Part shown: in pieces, positions 1-9,224 of the stretch | Layout of the letters: each line of letters begins with the position of its first letter | Numbering within the stretch: the stretch's first letter is position 1 | Program-made: the position numbers and the translations under genes | Assembly: GCA_025463285.1 (NCBI GenBank) | Contig: JAOBWI010000089.1 | Location: 37,684-101,683 of the forward strand | Source: Acidimicrobiaceae bacterium | Lineage (GTDB): Bacteria > Actinomycetota > Acidimicrobiia > Acidimicrobiales > RAAP-2 | Length of the DNA: 64,000 nucleotides | Reading direction: 5' to 3' | Notes under the pieces: model-generated | Seen by the model: only the letters and a program-made list of their open reading frames with translations | Database searches by the model: none | What the model was told of the DNA's origin: nothing

Positions 1-194
1 CTCGTTGCTTCGGCGTGGCGAAGGACCAGGTCATGCTCTAGACAGCAATTATGAAGGAGTCACCCGCTCCCTAGGATAGATGGGTGCAATCGCGAGAACT
101 CCGGGAGACAACGACGTCACGACGCCCTTGGGGGCGCGCTAGAGCCCGTCTCGCCACACGCGCGATCACCGCGTTCGAGTCACCGGGGCGCTAA

Positions 195-1793
195 ATGTTG
201 ATCGTCAGGGATTTAGGGATCGAGATTGGTCCGCGCCGCCTGTTAGAGCCGGTGTCCTTCACCGTCGGGAACGGTGAGAAGGTCGGGCTGGTCGGGCGTA
301 ACGGCGCGGGCAAGTCCACGCTGTTGTCGGTGCTGCTTGGCTATCACCCCGAACACCTGCGCATTACCGGGTCGGTGGCCCACCAAGGCTCCTTGGCGCA
401 CTTGCCTCAAGAGCCCGTCGCCGGAGGCCTCGGCGTCGAGCCCATTGGGCTGTCCCACGTCCTGTCGGCGCGGGGTATCGACAAACTCGACGCCGATATG
501 CAACACGCCCGTCACGCCCTGGCGGCCGACCCGACGGACGAGACCATCTCTCGGTTCACCTCACTGGAAGAAGATTTCCGCGAGCGCGGCGGCTACGAGG
601 CCGAGTCGGAAGTAGCGCGCCTCGCCGACGGTCTCGGGCTGAAAGAAGATCTCCTGCTCGAAGACCTCACCTCACTCTCCGGTGGACAACGTCGGCGGGT
701 CGACTTGATGCGCGTCCTCTACGAGCAGCCCGAGACGATGGTGCTCGACGAACCCACCAATCACCTGGACAAGGCCGCCAAGCGCTGGCTCTTCGACGAG
801 CTCGAGGCCTTCCGCGGTACCGTGCTGGTCATTAGCCACGACTTGCCGTTGTTAGACCGATCCATCGACCGAGTGCTGGCCCTGCGCGACGGCCAGTTGC
901 GCGAGTATCGGGGCAACTACACGAAATTCTTGGCCCTGGAAGAAGAGCGTCGGCTGTCCGAAGAGAAGATCGCGGCTCACCAGAACGCCAAGATCGATCA
1001 GTTCACCACGCTGGCCGACTCCATGCGCGGACAGACGGCCAAACGTGCTCGTCTGGCCAAGGTGCTCGACCGCCGGGTGGAGAAGTTGAAGGACAACCGT
1101 ATCGAGGTGACCAAGAAGGAGACGAAAGTCGTCTTTCGACTCCCGGTACCCGCGCGCAGCGGCGACGTTCCGATGACCGTCGAGCACGTAGCCGTGCGGT
1201 ACGGAAAACTCGACGTGCTGCGCGACGTGAACCTAATTACGCGTCGCGGTGACCGGATCGTCATCGTGGGCCGCAACGGGGCCGGCAAGTCGTCGCTGCT
1301 GCGTTGCCTGGCGGGTACCCAGGACGCCCAAGAGGGGATCGTCAAGTTCGGCGCCAACGTGGTGGTCGGCTACTTCGCCCAGGAGAACGAGCAGTTGGAC
1401 TTCACCAAAACGGTGCTCGGGAACCTGGACAACTCCACCGTGGAGTCCGACGTCCAGCGCCGATCGATGCTCGGCGCGTTCGGGCTGAAGGGCTCGGCCG
1501 CCCACCAGATGCCGGCCACCCTGTCGGGTGGCGAGCGAGCCAAGCTGGCTCTGGCCATCCTGGCCTCGTCGAGCGCGAATCTGTTGTTGCTGGACGAACC
1601 GACTAACAACCTCGACCCGGCCAGCGTCGAAGCACTGGGTGAGATGATGCGTCAGTGGAAGGGCACCATCGTCGCGGTGAGTCACGAACGGGGATTCGTC
1701 GAGGCGCTGGAGCCGACCCACGCGGTGTTGTTGCCCGAAGAGTACTTCGACATCTGGGACGAGGAGTACATGGACCTCATCGAGCAGCGCTAA
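195..1793 (+). CDS. ABC-F family ATP-binding protein (duplicated ABC domains)
   Basis: Two Walker A motifs (GRNGAGKST, GRNGAGKSS), two LSGGQ/LSGGE signatures, DEPTNHLD and DEPTNNLD; no transmembrane segments. Confidence 0.93.
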   Translation: MLIVRDLGIEIGPRRLLEPVSFTVGNGEKVGLVGRNGAGKSTLLSVLLGYHPEHLRITGSVAHQGSLAHLPQEPVAGGLGVEPIGLSHVLSARGIDKLDADMQHARHALAADPTDETISRFTSLEEDFRERGGYEAESEVARLADGLGLKEDLLLEDLTSLSGGQRRRVDLMRVLYEQPETMVLDEPTNHLDKAAKRWLFDELEAFRGTVLVISHDLPLLDRSIDRVLALRDGQLREYRGNYTKFLALEEERRLSEEKIAAHQNAKIDQFTTLADSMRGQTAKRARLAKVLDRRVEKLKDNRIEVTKKETKVVFRLPVPARSGDVPMTVEHVAVRYGKLDVLRDVNLITRRGDRIVIVGRNGAGKSSLLRCLAGTQDAQEGIVKFGANVVVGYFAQENEQLDFTKTVLGNLDNSTVESDVQRRSMLGAFGLKGSAAHQMPATLSGGERAKLALAILASSSANLLLLDEPTNNLDPASVEALGEMMRQWKGTIVAVSHERGFVEALEPTHAVLLPEEYFDIWDEEYMDLIEQR

Positions 1794-2444
1794 TTAGTTG
1801 AGGTGACGCTCCGAGGCCCAGTGGGTGAGCTGGTGCCGATTGGAGAGTTGGAGTTTTCGAAGTACCGACGAGACGTGACTCTCGACGGTCTTGGTGGAGA
1901 TCTCTAACTCCGTGGCGATGTCGCGATAGGAGTAACCCCGCGCAATGAGTCGCAGCACTTGTCGCTCGCGAGGGGTCAGCAGATCGAGGTCGGGGTCGAC
2001 GTCGCCCGCCTGGAGATTCTTGCCCTCCAGGGAGAAGGCGTCCAAGACGAAGCCCGCTAGTCGAGGGGAAAAGACGGCGTCGCCCGCGGCCACGCGATAG
2101 ATCGAGTCGAGCAAGTCCGGACCGGAGATGTTCTTGGTGACGTAGCCTCGCGCGCCCGCGCGGATGATACCGATAACGTCCTCGGACGCGTCCGAGACCG
2201 ACAAGGCCAGAAAGCGAACGGACGGGCACGTGCCGTTCAGGGCGCGCAACACGGCCAGCCCTCCGCCGTGGGGCATGTGGACATCGAGGAGCACCACGTC
2301 CGGGAGGCGTTCACGGATCATCTCTATGGCCGCCTCGACCTCGTCGGCCTCACCGACGAGGTCGACGGAACCCGCGAGCTCGCTACGAATCCCCGAGCGA
2401 ATTAGTTCGTGGTCGTCGACTAGAAAGACGCGCGGCTGGGCCAC
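1794..2444 (-). CDS. NarL/LuxR-family response regulator
   Basis: N-terminal receiver (FLVDDHELIRSG, DVVLLDVHMP) and C-terminal LuxR HTH (LTPRERQVLRLIARGYSYRDIATELEISTKTVESHVSSVLRKL). Confidence 0.93.
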   Translation of the reverse strand: MAQPRVFLVDDHELIRSGIRSELAGSVDLVGEADEVEAAIEMIRERLPDVVLLDVHMPHGGGLAVLRALNGTCPSVRFLALSVSDASEDVIGIIRAGARGYVTKNISGPDLLDSIYRVAAGDAVFSPRLAGFVLDAFSLEGKNLQAGDVDPDLDLLTPRERQVLRLIARGYSYRDIATELEISTKTVESHVSSVLRKLQLSNRHQLTHWASERHLN

Positions 2445-2446
2445 GG

Positions 2447-3730
2447 CTACGACGGGCGCGGCAGCGTCAGCTGCACTTCGGTGCCCGCGCCGATGATGCT
2501 CTTAATTGTGGCGCTGCCTCCTTGGAGCTGCATACGTTGGCGAATGGAGAGGGCGATGCCGTGTCGATCGCTGGGCACCGTCTCGACGTCGAAGCCACGA
2601 CCCAGGTCGCGCACGAAGAGTTCGAGAGCGTCGGTCTCGACTTCGCCGTAAATCGCGATCGTGGGAGCGTTCGACCACTGGGCCGCGTTGATGGCGGCCT
2701 CGCGAGCGGCGGCGACCAGGGCCACGATGCGTTCATCCGCGTCGCAGTCACCGACGGTGACGAGTTCAATGGTGACGCCGTAGTCGCCCTCAATCTCTCC
2801 TTGGAGGGCGCGCAGTAGTGACCCGTAGGTGGTGGGCGCGTCGGAGGCCCCGTGCTCGGGGTCGAAGAGCCACGCGCGAAGCTCGCGTTCCTGATTTCGA
2901 GCCAGTCGCGTCACGGCGGCTTCATCGCCGGCCGATCGCTCGATCAAGGTGAGCGTCTGCAGCACCGAGTCGTGCAAGTGTGCGGCGACGCTGGAGCGCT
3001 CTTCGACGCGCATACGAGCTCGGCGTTCCCCCGAGAGGTCGTCGAGCGTAGTCAGCCACCACGGAGCCAGCAGTATCAAGACGCCGATGAGCAGAACCAG
3101 AGTGCCAAAGAGGGCCGGGGCGGCGAAACCCCACGCGCCGCCGAAGTGGCGAAGAAGGCGAAGACCAAAGTAGACCAAAATGGCGCCGAGGGCGAGGCGC
3201 AGCCAGAAGTTTCGCTTGTCACGAGAGGCCGCTTTGCCGATCAGCGGCGCCGACTTCAGTAACTCTTCGAGGTGGCGACGTTCGTCGGGCGAGGCTCCTT
3301 TGACGACACCAAAGAGAGCGAGGAGGCTGAGCCACAAGGGCCACGTGAAGACGCCGAGATTAGGCACCCCCAGGGAGGCGAGAAACCAGGCCAGTGCGGC
3401 GATGACGATGAGGCCGAGCAGAATGTGGCGAAATTTCCGCCGCTGGCCCACCAGACGGTTAGCGATCGACTGACCCTCGCCGGTTCGGGGCAGAGCTAAC
3501 CAGATGAGCATGTAGAGCAACAGCCCCACGCCGGAGATGAGAGCTAGGAGAGAGAAGACCACGCGCACGGTGCGCTCTCGCACACCCAAGCGAATAGCCA
3601 AACCTCCGCAGACGCCGCCGAGGATGGCGTTGTCGACTCCACGGCGATAGGGCCGAATGGGGGTTCCGATGATCGCGCGAGGTGGGGTGGTGGTGGTCAC
3701 GTCACTCTCCTCAAAAACTGTCTGTTCCAT
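2447..3730 (-). CDS. PspC-domain sensor histidine kinase
   Basis: N-terminal PspC domain (GGVCGGLAIRLGVRERTVRVVFSLLALISGVGLLLYMLIWLALP), several TM helices, C-terminal HATPase (REAAINAAQWS... DLGRGFD); adjacent to the response regulator. Confidence 0.88.
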   Translation of the reverse strand: MEQTVFEESDVTTTTPPRAIIGTPIRPYRRGVDNAILGGVCGGLAIRLGVRERTVRVVFSLLALISGVGLLLYMLIWLALPRTGEGQSIANRLVGQRRKFRHILLGLIVIAALAWFLASLGVPNLGVFTWPLWLSLLALFGVVKGASPDERRHLEELLKSAPLIGKAASRDKRNFWLRLALGAILVYFGLRLLRHFGGAWGFAAPALFGTLVLLIGVLILLAPWWLTTLDDLSGERRARMRVEERSSVAAHLHDSVLQTLTLIERSAGDEAAVTRLARNQERELRAWLFDPEHGASDAPTTYGSLLRALQGEIEGDYGVTIELVTVGDCDADERIVALVAAAREAAINAAQWSNAPTIAIYGEVETDALELFVRDLGRGFDVETVPSDRHGIALSIRQRMQLQGGSATIKSIIGAGTEVQLTLPRPS

Positions 3731-3850
3731 TCTGTGAGTCTCCCACCGGTTTAGTCGCGTCGTCCTCAGGGGAAACCCTTAGTCGCCACGGCACTTTCGG
3801 GCCGTTCTGGGGGTTCGCCCTGATGGGCGAAGCGAAGCTCGACACCTACG

Positions 3851-4903
3851 TTGATAGGCATGAGCGATCTTCCTTTTGAGCACGAAAACGACACCGCAGC
3901 CGGAACCAAGAGCGAAGCTGAGGCCGAGGTGTCGCCTCGCTCCACCACGCTGCATCGCAGCCACAGCACCAAAGTGTTCGCCGGCGTCGCCGGCGGGATC
4001 GGTGAGCGCTTCGACGTCGACGCCAACATCGTGCGTGTCGTCTTCGTCGTCCTCGCCCTGGTTTATGGACTGGGCATTGCAATCTACTTAGCTCTGTGGG
4101 CGTTGCTTCCGCGCACTCTGTCCGAGGGCGACGACGTCACCGTAGAGAACGTGGCCACGGTCAAGCGACACAATCGCTGGCTGAGCTACGCCATGGTCCT
4201 GGGCGTCGTCGCGTTGTTCGTCATCTTTCTGACGAACCTGCAAGGTCGCCATCACGTCATCGGTGAGGGATTCGGTAAGGGCGTGGCCGTGTTGTGGCTT
4301 GTCTTCCTAGCGATCCTGGCCGTCGTCGCGCTTCGTTCCTCGTCCAAGGGATTCACCCTCGGCCGATTCTTGGCCGTTGCCTTCTTTAGCGTCGTGACAT
4401 TTTTCATTCTCTCAATCGGTGCGTTCTTGATCGTGCTGCAAATTCTCGGCGTTCCTGTCGAAGGCGGCAGTGGGGTAAAGTCGTGGGACCCCACGTCGGT
4501 AGCGCAGGTTCAACAGAATTACCACGGCGCGTACGGCGCGTCCACTATTGACCTAGAGGCCGTCCCCTTCACCGTCGGCACCTGGAGGATCAACGCGACG
4601 CAGGGCGTGGGAAACCTCACCGTCGACGTTCCCAGCAACGCCGTCGTCTCGATCCGTTCCCACGTGGGCATCGGCAATGTTGATGAATACAGCTGGAAAG
4701 GCACGCCCCAAGATATGTACGTCGCACCGTTCAGCGTGGTGGGTTCGACGCTGGCGAAGGACGCTCCTCACCTTGAGCTCGATCTTCAAGTCGGCATCGG
4801 TCAAATAAACGTGGTCCGGGGAGTGGGCGACACGCCAGCCACGCCACGGTCCCCCAGGACACCGAAGACTCCCACAACACCGACGACCCCCGCGGTGCCG
4901 TAA
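3851..4903 (+). CDS. PspC-domain membrane protein with C-terminal LiaF-like region
   Basis: PspC domain (VFAGVAGGIGERFDVDANIVRVVFVVLALVYGLGIAIYLALWALLPR), TM helices, C-terminal VGNLTVDVPSNAVVSIRSHVGIGNVD segment, Pro/Thr-rich tail; divergent from the PspC kinase. Confidence 0.85.
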   Translation: MIGMSDLPFEHENDTAAGTKSEAEAEVSPRSTTLHRSHSTKVFAGVAGGIGERFDVDANIVRVVFVVLALVYGLGIAIYLALWALLPRTLSEGDDVTVENVATVKRHNRWLSYAMVLGVVALFVIFLTNLQGRHHVIGEGFGKGVAVLWLVFLAILAVVALRSSSKGFTLGRFLAVAFFSVVTFFILSIGAFLIVLQILGVPVEGGSGVKSWDPTSVAQVQQNYHGAYGASTIDLEAVPFTVGTWRINATQGVGNLTVDVPSNAVVSIRSHVGIGNVDEYSWKGTPQDMYVAPFSVVGSTLAKDAPHLELDLQVGIGQINVVRGVGDTPATPRSPRTPKTPTTPTTPAVP

Positions 4904-4907
4904 CTCA

Positions 4908-6089
4908 CTACGGCGTACTGGCGCTCGTCGAGGTGTTGTTGATCTGAACGTACGTGGGGTCGATAGCCAGTTGGTCCCATGTCCCGGTCGACGCCACACC
5001 ACTCGTGCCGCTATAGGCACCCCGGTAGCGATACACCGGGAGTAACCACCACGTCGCGTCCGTGAGCTCGTAGGTCTGCAGCGTGATCGAGTCGTGGCTC
5101 AGCGCCACATCGATGACGGGGGGCGGGGAGGCCACGCTGTTGCTCGACGAGAACTTGGTTTTCTGGGCGGCGTTGAGTTGCCTCACGCCCGCCGCGGGAC
5201 TCTCGAGGGGATAGCCGTACGACTTGTCGAGATGAAAGGCCGGACCCGACGCGTGGGCGAGCACGTTGTCCTCGCCCACCGAGAAGCTGACAGTCTGATC
5301 CGTCGCCACGCCATCAACGTTCACGTCGAAGACCACGTCTTCGGTGCTGGAGGTCAGCTGACTCGTCCCGTTGGCCGCCACGGAGGACGTGGTCGACGTG
5401 CTGAAGTTGGGCGACGACAGGCCGTAGCTAAATCCCATCTGGGCTAGGTACCGCTGAGCGTCGGCGGCGACAGTGGCCTCGCTGGGCAACGGGTTCACGG
5501 GCGCACTGGATGACATGGCGGGGGCGATCGCCGGCGACGTCGAGGAGAAATACCACTGGGGCACACCGGTGTTCTCATAGTCGAAGGCTGCGCCCGACTC
5601 GCTCTTCACCAGCCAGTCGCTGCCGTCGCCGTTCGAGTTCAGAGGAGTGGCATCGACGCCGAACACGCCGGCGAGATGGCCGGCCTCTTGTGAGGCGTCG
5701 CCGGGTATCGCCAGGCGATAGGAGGGCGAGTGGGGCGCACGCGTGGAGAGAGCAAGACCGCCACTGAAGACGTACTCGGCGTAGGGCTGCATCGGGCCAG
5801 CTTCGGGAGCTTGGGCGGCCACGGCGAACTTGGTCCCCGCAGCCTTCTGCATGGCCAGGGCGGGAAGAGTGGGCGCTGCACCCTGTACCAGGGCGATCGT
5901 GCTGGCGGCGATCAGTGAGCCGACCACCAGGGTACCCGCAATCTTTATCTCGATATTGCGCCACAGACGGCGCGCGGCGCGACGGGGCTCTGTCGTAATG
6001 CGCGAAATGAGGGCGTCCAGGTTCCGGTGTTCGTAGGGCTGTCCAGCCGCCGGGTCGAGCGCGGCCAGACGATCGTCAACGTCACTCAT
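4908..6089 (-). CDS. Single-TM exported-domain protein, possible anti-sigma partner of the adjacent ECF sigma factor
   Basis: Short cytoplasmic N-terminus, one TM helix (IKIAGTLVVGSLIAASTIALVQG), large extracytoplasmic domain; directly downstream of the sigma factor. Confidence 0.6.
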   Translation of the reverse strand: MSDVDDRLAALDPAAGQPYEHRNLDALISRITTEPRRAARRLWRNIEIKIAGTLVVGSLIAASTIALVQGAAPTLPALAMQKAAGTKFAVAAQAPEAGPMQPYAEYVFSGGLALSTRAPHSPSYRLAIPGDASQEAGHLAGVFGVDATPLNSNGDGSDWLVKSESGAAFDYENTGVPQWYFSSTSPAIAPAMSSSAPVNPLPSEATVAADAQRYLAQMGFSYGLSSPNFSTSTTSSVAANGTSQLTSSTEDVVFDVNVDGVATDQTVSFSVGEDNVLAHASGPAFHLDKSYGYPLESPAAGVRQLNAAQKTKFSSSNSVASPPPVIDVALSHDSITLQTYELTDATWWLLPVYRYRGAYSGTSGVASTGTWDQLAIDPTYVQINNTSTSASTP

Positions 6090-6139
6090 AGCGCTCCTTC
6101 GTCCTCTTCTTCCTTACTGTCACGAGGCCGCTCATACTT

Positions 6140-6643
6140 TCAATGGACTTCCGTGGTGCTCAGCAGCTCGCGAAATCGACTTTGAGCCCGCGAGAGGCGT
6201 ACGGCCGCCGCGTTGGTGCTGATGGAGAAGTACACGCCAAGAGCGTGAGTATCGAGCCCATCCCAGGCGTGTAAGAGCACGATCTCGCGTTCGTCGTCGT
6301 TCAGTCCAGCGAGAGCCCCGCGCACGCTGGTGTCCGCGACGACCGAGTCCTCGGCGGACGCCGCGTTCTCGGGCGGTGTCAACGTGGCCTCGACGTTCGA
6401 GCGGCGATTCTTGGAGCGACGAGCGTTGCGCAGCACATTTCGAGCCACCCCCAGCATCCAGGGCAACTCCGCGTCGTCGGGCACGCTGTCAAGACGGCGC
6501 CACACGACGATCAAGGTCTCCTCAACTAAGTCATCGAGATCCGACGTCGTCAGGGGATAGAGGCGTCGTCGTAGATAGCTGCCGACGGCCGAGGAGTGTT
6601 CGTGGACGAGGCGCGCGAATCGATCCTCGTCTCTAGAGCCCAT
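6140..6643 (-). CDS. ECF-type RNA polymerase sigma factor
   Basis: Region 2 and region 4 motifs (DLDDLVEETLIVVWRRLDSVP, LNDDEREIVLLHAWDGLDTHALGVYFSISTNAAAVRLSRAQSRFRELL); internal ATG at 6643 preferred over the track start 6757. Confidence 0.85.
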   Translation of the reverse strand: MGSRDEDRFARLVHEHSSAVGSYLRRRLYPLTTSDLDDLVEETLIVVWRRLDSVPDDAELPWMLGVARNVLRNARRSKNRRSNVEATLTPPENAASAEDSVVADTSVRGALAGLNDDEREIVLLHAWDGLDTHALGVYFSISTNAAAVRLSRAQSRFRELLSTTEVH

Positions 6644-6684
6644 ACCCCTCTTTGTCCGTCGGTACCTGATTCTTACCGACCGGG

Positions 6685-6900
6685 TTAGCTGGCGATGAGT
6701 CGCGCTTCGTCCTGCGCGGTACGCCACTGCGAAGGAGACTCGCCATCTCTCCACCACTCGGCCACGTCATCGACGCTGTCCTCCACGGGCCGTAGGTTAA
6801 GACCCTCGGACAGGGCGAGAAAGCTGTCGAGGGCGAGAAAGCTGTCGCTCGTAGGCGACCAGAGAGGGAACTTTCCGCCGACCTCACGAATGGAAGTCCG
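6685..6900 (-). pseudogene. Possible small or truncated coding remnant, function unknown
   Basis: Open frame ending ...SEGLNLRPVEDSVDDVAEWWRDGESPSQWRTAQDEARLIAS* with protein-like composition; contains an 18-bp tandem duplication; no convincing N-terminus. Confidence 0.25.
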
Positions 6901-6980
6901 TGGCGGGGGACCGACGAGGCGAAAGGTTGATGTGGGCTTTTTTCCAGGCCCACCCCTTGTCGAAGCTACGCGACGGTGAT

Positions 6981-7580
6981 TTAGAGGAAGCCCAGTCGCG
7001 AGAGCGGCCAGAGTCGCAAAAACGCCTTCCCAATAATGCCCGAACGAGGCACCGCGCCCCAGAATCGGCTGTCGCACGAGTTGCTCTCGTTGTCACCCAT
7101 CATGAAGTAGTGATTCTTCGGCACCGTGACGTTGCCGATGGCTTTGCCGATCGGCTCGTAGTGGGTCCAAGGCTGTTTCAGGGGAGACCCGTTTACGTAA
7201 ATCGTGTTGCCCCGGGACGTGAGGTGGTCACCCGGTAGGCCAATGACGCGCTTGACCAGATCGGCCACGTCATCACCGCACTGCGTGCGAACGGCGGCCG
7301 GCGCGCGAAACACTAGAATGTCGCCAATATGGATGGTGCCAAACTCCACGCTCAACTTGGACACGACGATGCGATCACCCACCTGCAAGGTGGGCTCCAT
7401 CGAGCCCGAGGGAATAAAGAAAGTCTGAAAGACGTACGTGCGAATGACGAGTGAGACCACCACCGCAATGATCACCACGGCCACCCACTCGACCACCGAC
7501 CGAGTTTTGGGCCTTACGCGCGGAGGATCGACCTCGGCCGGAGGCGCGTCAGCATCAGGGGCGGATTGGTCCAAGGACAC
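6981..7580 (-). CDS. lepB: Signal peptidase I
   Basis: N-terminal TM, IPSGSMEPTL catalytic Ser box, KRVIGLPGD Lys box, GDNESNSCDSRFWG motif. Confidence 0.95.
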   Translation of the reverse strand: MSLDQSAPDADAPPAEVDPPRVRPKTRSVVEWVAVVIIAVVVSLVIRTYVFQTFFIPSGSMEPTLQVGDRIVVSKLSVEFGTIHIGDILVFRAPAAVRTQCGDDVADLVKRVIGLPGDHLTSRGNTIYVNGSPLKQPWTHYEPIGKAIGNVTVPKNHYFMMGDNESNSCDSRFWGAVPRSGIIGKAFLRLWPLSRLGFL

Positions 7581-7678
7581 TTAGCAACAGTACTGGTCGG
7601 GCCGATAGTTAAAAGTGGCGGTCACCTCGAGGACGACGCGCGTCGATCTCAAGGCAGGTCACGTCCTACAATCGCTGC

Positions 7679-8425
7679 GTGAATTCCGCCCAACACTGCG
7701 ACTATCTGGAAGTCGAGGTTGAACGATTCGCGAACGCCTTCGAGACCACGAACGAGGGCACCGCGGTGCCGTCCTGTCCCGGCTGGAGCGTTCAGGACCT
7801 CAGTGAGCATCTCGGCACCGTTCACCGCTGGGCTGAGTATCTCGTACGCGTGGAAGCGCCAAAGAGGATCCCCGCTAAAGAGATGGGCCTGGAACTCACC
7901 CCGGTGGACGCGGCATGGATTCGTCGCGGGGGCGCGGCGCTGGTTGCGACGCTGCGCGCGAGTAATCCCGACGCAGCGATGTGGGCGTGGGGCGCCGATC
8001 AACACGCTCGCTTTTGGTCGCGTCGTCAACTCCACGAAACAATGGTGCATCGCCTCGACCTGGAACTGGCCGCCGGCGTGACGCCGTTCGTCGAACCCGC
8101 GCTGGCGAGTGACGCGGTTGATGAGTTCCTCGTGAATCTGAAAGCGGCGAGCCAATTCTCGCCGAAGGTGAAGGAGATCCAGGGGCGCTACCAAACGCTT
8201 CGCTTTGCGACGACTGACGCGAGCGGAGCGTGGACGATCGACATTGGTGACGACGGTTTTCTTCTGACGCCGGACCAGGGCACGGCTGACGCGGAGATGT
8301 CGGGCCCCGCGCGCGATCTGTTAATGGTTCTCTACCGGCGCCATGATCTCGAGGACGGGGGCGTCGCAGTGCGCGGCGACCGAAGCTTGCTCGAGTTTTG
8401 GCTAACTAACTCCGCCCTCGAGTAG
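7679..8425 (+). CDS. Maleylpyruvate isomerase family (DinB-like / TIGR03083-type) protein
   Basis: VPSCPGWSVQDLSEHLGTVHRWAEYLV N-terminal motif and MVHRLDLELA. Confidence 0.8.
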   Translation: MNSAQHCDYLEVEVERFANAFETTNEGTAVPSCPGWSVQDLSEHLGTVHRWAEYLVRVEAPKRIPAKEMGLELTPVDAAWIRRGGAALVATLRASNPDAAMWAWGADQHARFWSRRQLHETMVHRLDLELAAGVTPFVEPALASDAVDEFLVNLKAASQFSPKVKEIQGRYQTLRFATTDASGAWTIDIGDDGFLLTPDQGTADAEMSGPARDLLMVLYRRHDLEDGGVAVRGDRSLLEFWLTNSALE

Positions 8426-8435
8426 CGGGTCGCCG

Positions 8436-9224
8436 TTAGGGCGCCAGGATTCGTTGAAAGCGTCGCGCCGCAAGGGTGATCCCCGCGATGGCCAACGCCA
8501 CCAGGTAGGCGACTCGCATCAACATGATCCACTCGAACTGACCGAGCGACAGACCTCGCAGTAACGCGGCCGACTGATAGAGAGGGCTGAAAGCCACGAG
8601 GGCGCCGAGCCAGTGGGGGTAGAGCGAGATGGGAAAGAACGTCGCCGAGAACAAGAACAGCGGCAGCTGCACCAGGGCCACCGTGTCGAAGTCCTGCCAC
8701 GATCGCAGGTAGGTGCACGCCGCGAGCCCGAGGCAACTAAAGGTCAGGCTGGTGAGAATCGCGGCCGGCCAGCACAGAACCACCCAGGAGCTGCCGGCGT
8801 CGCCGAGGAGCACCATGCAGATAATGAAGGACGCGGCGTAGGCGGTCGCTCGGGTGAGCGCCCACCACACTTCGCCGAGGGCCACGTCGGCCACGTCGAG
8901 GGGGGTCGAGAGCACGGCTTCGTAGGCGTGGGAGATCTTGAGGCGAAAGAACGTGTTGAAGATGGAGTCGATGACCGCACCATTCATGGCCGAGGTGGCG
9001 AGCATACCGGGCGCGACGAACGCGGCGTAACTGACGAGACGACCGTTCACTGGGAGGGGGCCGACCAAATGGTTCAGTCCGATGCCGATGCTCAGCAGAT
9101 AGAAGAGCGGCTCGAAAAAGCCCGAGACGAGCATGATCCACTGCGAGCGGTACACCATGAAGTTGCGTTCAAAGACGTGCAGAGAGCGCCGCGAGCCAAA
9201 TCGCGGGAGCGCGCGTAACAACAT
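8436..9224 (-). CDS. ABC-2 type transporter permease
   Basis: Six-TM ABC-2 permease; ATG at 9224 (MLLRALPRFGSRRSLHVFERNFMVYRSQW) overlaps the upstream stop, so the long N-terminal extension to 9992 is rejected. Confidence 0.85.
   Translation of the reverse strand: MLLRALPRFGSRRSLHVFERNFMVYRSQWIMLVSGFFEPLFYLLSIGIGLNHLVGPLPVNGRLVSYAAFVAPGMLATSAMNGAVIDSIFNTFFRLKISHAYEAVLSTPLDVADVALGEVWWALTRATAYAASFIICMVLLGDAGSSWVVLCWPAAILTSLTFSCLGLAACTYLRSWQDFDTVALVQLPLFLFSATFFPISLYPHWLGALVAFSPLYQSAALLRGLSLGQFEWIMLMRVAYLVALAIAGITLAARRFQRILAP

Noticed and set aside
1-80. Possible C-terminal ends of a gene entering from the left edge
   Set aside because: Several frames run into stops within 80 nt and none carries recognisable motifs
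6932-6953. GTGGGC...GCCCAC hairpin downstream of lepB
   Set aside because: Only a 6-bp stem with the T-run in the loop rather than after it; not a convincing terminator
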